This document shows positions 61,217-64,000 of a stretch of 64,000 bases of DNA, in pieces. Numbering within the stretch: position 1 is the stretch's first letter; the number at the start of each line of letters is the position of its first letter. A program made the position numbers and the translations under genes. The notes beneath the pieces were generated by a model that was not told the origin of the DNA, did no database searches, and saw only the letters and a list, made by a program, of their open reading frames with translations. This DNA comes from Fictibacillus sp. FJAT-27399 (GTDB taxonomy: Bacteria > Bacillota > Bacilli > Bacillales > Fictibacillaceae): assembly GCF_001510655.1 (NCBI RefSeq), contig NZ_LMVC01000002.1:205679-269678 (forward strand). The letters are read 5' to 3'.

Positions 61217-62380
61217 ATGAATTCATTTACGTATTATAATCCAACCCGTTTAGTGTTCGGGAAAGGGCAACTTAGCCAGCTGTCTGCGGAAATGAAGCCG
61301 TATGGCAAGAAGGTATTGCTTGTTTATGGCGGTGGCAGCATTAAACGCAGCGGTCTATATGATCAAGTAGTAGCCGAGCTCAACAAGATCGGTGCAGACG
61401 TTCATGAATTATCAGGAGTTGAACCGAATCCGAGATTAACTACCGTAAAAAAAGGTGTGGAAATCTGTAAGGAGAACAATATTGATTTCATTCTTGCAGT
61501 CGGAGGCGGAAGTGTTATCGACTGTACAAAAGCCGTGGCGGCAGGAGCAAAATATGACGGAGATGTTTGGGATTTTGTAACTAAAAAAAGCACTCCTAAA
61601 GAAGCAATTCCGTTTGGTACAGTTCTTACTCTTGCAGCAACAGGTTCTGAAATGAACGCTGGATCTGTTATTACCAACTGGGAGACAAATGAAAAGTATG
61701 GCTGGGGAAGTCCGCTTGTGTTCCCTAAGTTTTCTATTCTTGATCCGGTCAATACCTTTACTGTGCCAAAAGACCATACGATTTATGGCATGGTAGACAT
61801 GATGTCGCACGTGCTGGAAACGTATTTGAACCATACTGAAAATGCTTATCTTCAAGACCGTTTCGCAGAATCTATTCTATTAACGGTAATGGAAGCAGCT
61901 CCAAAATTAGTAGAAGATCTTGAGAATTATGACCTTCGTGAGACCATTCTATATAATGGGACAATGGCATTGAACGGAACTATTGCAATGGGTGTACAAG
62001 GCGATTGGGCCACTCATAACCTTGAACATGCTGTTTCAGCCGTTTATGATATTCCTCATGCCGGCGGTCTGGCAATCCTGTTCCCGAACTTGCTTCGCCA
62101 TGTAATTGATCAAGGTCCAGAGCGCTTGAAGCAACTGGCTGTTCGCGTATTTAACGTGGATACAGAAGGGAAATCAGATCGTGAAGTGGCACTTGAAGGG
62201 ATCGACAAGCTGTCTGCTTTCTGGACATCTTTAGGTGCACCGAACCGTCTTGCTGATTATGACATCGATGATTCAAAACTTGATCTGATCGCGGATAAAG
62301 CGATGGCAAACGGCGAGTTTGGCAACTTTAAAAAGCTTAACAAAGAGGATGTTTTAGAAATCCTTCGCATGTCTCTATAA
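61217..62380 (+). CDS. yugJ: Iron-containing NAD(P)H-dependent alcohol (butanol) dehydrogenase
   Basis: 387 residues, BDH-type Fe-[50 protein letters not shown], and metal ligands around [12 protein letters not shown] and [25 protein letters not shown] are visible. It reduces aldehydes to alcohols. Orthologous to B. subtilis YugJ/YugK, which also precede pgi. ATG 61217 follows AAGGAGGG. Confidence 0.9.
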   Translation: MNSFTYYNPTRLVFGKGQLSQLSAEMKPYGKKVLLVYGGGSIKRSGLYDQVVAELNKIGADVHELSGVEPNPRLTTVKKGVEICKENNIDFILAVGGGSVIDCTKAVAAGAKYDGDVWDFVTKKSTPKEAIPFGTVLTLAATGSEMNAGSVITNWETNEKYGWGSPLVFPKFSILDPVNTFTVPKDHTIYGMVDMMSHVLETYLNHTENAYLQDRFAESILLTVMEAAPKLVEDLENYDLRETILYNGTMALNGTIAMGVQGDWATHNLEHAVSAVYDIPHAGGLAILFPNLLRHVIDQGPERLKQLAVRVFNVDTEGKSDREVALEGIDKLSAFWTSLGAPNRLADYDIDDSKLDLIADKAMANGEFGNFKKLNKEDVLEILRMSL

Positions 62381-62411
62381 AAAAAGAGGGGAGCTTCCCC
62401 TCTTTTTTATT
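62379..62411 (+). terminator. Terminator after yugJ
   Basis: AAAAAAGAGGGG and CCCCTCTTTTTT arms. Confidence 0.85.
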
Positions 62412-62535
62412 TGCAATAAGTAAGAATATTCCGACTACTTGGAGTAAGCGTTTTCAAGCGGCCGTTTTCTTGATTAACATTTTTTATTTGGTTAAAGTAA
62501 AAGAAACCAGAACAAAAAACGGAGGAGTTTAAGAC

Positions 62536-63885
62536 ATGGCTAATAAACTGCATTTTGATTACAGCAAAGCTTTGCCTTTCTTAGGTGAGCAAGAAGTATC
62601 AAATTTATCTGCATTAGTAAAAGCATCACACGAGCAAATCCATGATAGAACTGGAGCGGGAAGCGACTTTTTAGGATGGGTTGACCTTCCGACCGCATAT
62701 GATAAAGAAGAGTTCGCCCGTATTCAAAAAAGTGCTGAAAAGATCAAAAGTGATTCTGATGTATTGATCGTTATTGGTATCGGCGGATCTTATCTTGGAG
62801 CAAGGGCAGCAATTGAAATGCTCAATCACTCGTTCTACAATATGCTTTCTAAAGAAGACCGCAATACTCCTCAGGTTATTTTTGCAGGCCAAAACATCTC
62901 TTCTACCTATGTTAAAGACTTGTTCCAAGTACTAGAAGGCAAGGATGTTTCCGTGAACGTCATTTCAAAATCTGGAACAACAACAGAACCTGCAATCGCG
63001 TTCCGTATTTTCCGCAAGTTCCTTGAAGAGAAATATGGAAAAGAAGAAGCACGCAAACGTATATATGCAACAACCGACCGTGCAAAAGGTGCACTGAAAA
63101 CGCTGGCGGATGAAGAAGGCTATGAGAGCTTTGTTATTCCTGACGACGTTGGAGGACGCTATTCTGTATTAACAGCTGTAGGTCTTCTTCCAATCGCAGT
63201 AAGCGGAGTAAATATTGATGAAATGATGAATGGAGCAGCAGAAGCAAGCAAGGATTATTCCAATCCGAATCTTGCTGAAAATGAAGCATACCAGTATGCA
63301 GCTGCACGAAATGCTCTGTATAACAAAGGGAAAACCATTGAATTGATGGTGAACTATGAGCCAGGATTACATTATGTTTCTGAATGGTGGAAACAGCTGT
63401 TTGGTGAAAGTGAAGGAAAAGACAACAAGGGGATCTATCCTGCGTCTGTAGACTTTTCCACTGACCTTCACTCTATGGGACAATATGTTCAGGAAGGACG
63501 CCGTGATTTGTTCGAGACTGTACTGAATGTAGAGAATACACGCGAAGAAATTAAGATTGAGGAAGACGATCAAAATCTTGATAAATTGAATTTCCTTGCT
63601 GGACAAACAATGGACTTCGTCAACAAAAAAGCATTCCAGGGAACTTTGCTTGCACATACCGACGGCGGAGTACCGAATTTAATTGTTACTATTCCAGAAT
63701 TAACGCCATATCATTTTGGCTACCTTGTGTATTTCTTTGAAAAAGCATGTGCCATCAGCGGCTATCTTCTCGGAGTGAACCCGTTTGATCAGCCTGGGGT
63801 GGAAGCCTATAAGAAAAACATGTTTGCGCTTCTCGGCAAGCCAGGCTTTGAGAAAGAAAAAGAAGAATTGGAAAAACGCCTTTAA
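62536..63885 (+). CDS. pgi: Glucose-6-phosphate isomerase
   Basis: 449 residues, the short Gram-positive form. [74 protein letters not shown] and [12 protein letters not shown] are the expected active-site segments. It interconverts glucose-6-P and fructose-6-P. ATG 62536 follows ACGGAGGAG. Confidence 0.97.
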   Translation: MANKLHFDYSKALPFLGEQEVSNLSALVKASHEQIHDRTGAGSDFLGWVDLPTAYDKEEFARIQKSAEKIKSDSDVLIVIGIGGSYLGARAAIEMLNHSFYNMLSKEDRNTPQVIFAGQNISSTYVKDLFQVLEGKDVSVNVISKSGTTTEPAIAFRIFRKFLEEKYGKEEARKRIYATTDRAKGALKTLADEEGYESFVIPDDVGGRYSVLTAVGLLPIAVSGVNIDEMMNGAAEASKDYSNPNLAENEAYQYAAARNALYNKGKTIELMVNYEPGLHYVSEWWKQLFGESEGKDNKGIYPASVDFSTDLHSMGQYVQEGRRDLFETVLNVENTREEIKIEEDDQNLDKLNFLAGQTMDFVNKKAFQGTLLAHTDGGVPNLIVTIPELTPYHFGYLVYFFEKACAISGYLLGVNPFDQPGVEAYKKNMFALLGKPGFEKEKEELEKRL

Positions 63886-63890
63886 TCCAT

Positions 63891-64000
63891 AAAGGGGCTG
63901 TCCAGAAAGTCGGAAATTGACCTTCAGGCAGCCCCTTTTTGGCTTGAAAAATCTTCAATGAAAAGTTAATTGAAGTGGAAGATGCGAGACTCCTGCGGGA
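63891..64000 (+). repeat. Dispersed repeat family B, copy cut by window end
   Basis: AAAGGGGCTGTCC, GACCTTCAGGCAGCCCCTTTTT and GATGCGAGACTCCTGCGGGA correspond to 16356-16475. Its left hairpin likely terminates pgi transcription. Confidence 0.8.

Noticed and set aside
62447..62461. Possible cre site (GAGTAAGCGTTTTCA) upstream of pgi
   Set aside because: Two mismatches at defined consensus positions; too weak to report as a site.

Overview
The window looks like a chromosomal segment of an endospore-forming member of the Bacillaceae. Gene content and order follow the Bacillus subtilis yun-yut-yum-yui-yug region: yunFDC, lytH, lipA, yutCDEFGH, hom-thrC-thrB, yutIJM, yumBC, yuiABCDE and yugF-yugI-yuzA-yugJ-pgi. 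Spore functions (LytH, YutH, SASP-like proteins, two Spo0E-type proteins, a YjcZ-like peptide) agree with this. The species cannot be fixed from the sequence alone.

Layout. 1-4130 is accessory: a 35-bp perfect direct repeat preceded by GTGCCGATT iterons occurs at both ends of about 3.6 kb that carries a PQQ-type sugar dehydrogenase homologue, a YmaF-like protein, a lysozyme-like fragment and a small SASP-like gene. 4.1-14 kb is housekeeping and sporulation: yunF, yunD-yunC, thyA-dfrA, lytH, lipA, yutC-E and a SufR-like regulator. 14-24.6 kb covers an S-box-controlled metY, yutF-H, a broken SDR gene and hom-thrC-thrB. 24.6-35.5 kb is rich in Fe-S and redox functions (yutI, yutJ, yutM, yumC, yumB), with an FMN-riboswitch-controlled ribU and the menaquinone enzyme mqnE. 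35.5-47 kb holds yuiA-E, a CDF exporter, a TetR/MBL/YrdB operon, bioY with a BirA-like operator, a yuiH pseudogene and several small genes.

47.4-52.6 kb is the most distinctive part: a biofilm-matrix-like locus. A CapA-family gene is divergent from sipW, two TasA/CalY-type genes and a Lys/Glu-rich secreted protein with a KEKTI repeat. The shared intergenic region carries two identical 16-bp palindromes (GTTCGTTAAAAAGAAC) of the SinR-operator type. The regulators follow directly: a SinR-like protein with a SinI-like C-terminus, then sinI-sinR on the opposite strand. No tapA is present.

52.9-64 kb holds kynU-kynB, an IS3-type remnant, a NifU-N/HEAT protein, yugF, a fumarase/aspartase-family lyase, yugI, yuzA, an Fe-alcohol dehydrogenase and pgi.

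Two dispersed repeat families run through the window. Family A (CCAGCGCTTGTCGGAC core) has copies inside the FMN riboswitch and between the S-box terminator and metY. Family B (GGGGCTGTCC ends, GAGACTCCTGCGGGA core) has three copies, one cut by the window end. Coordinates and starts were read by eye. Family assignments rest on recognised motifs, not on database searches.
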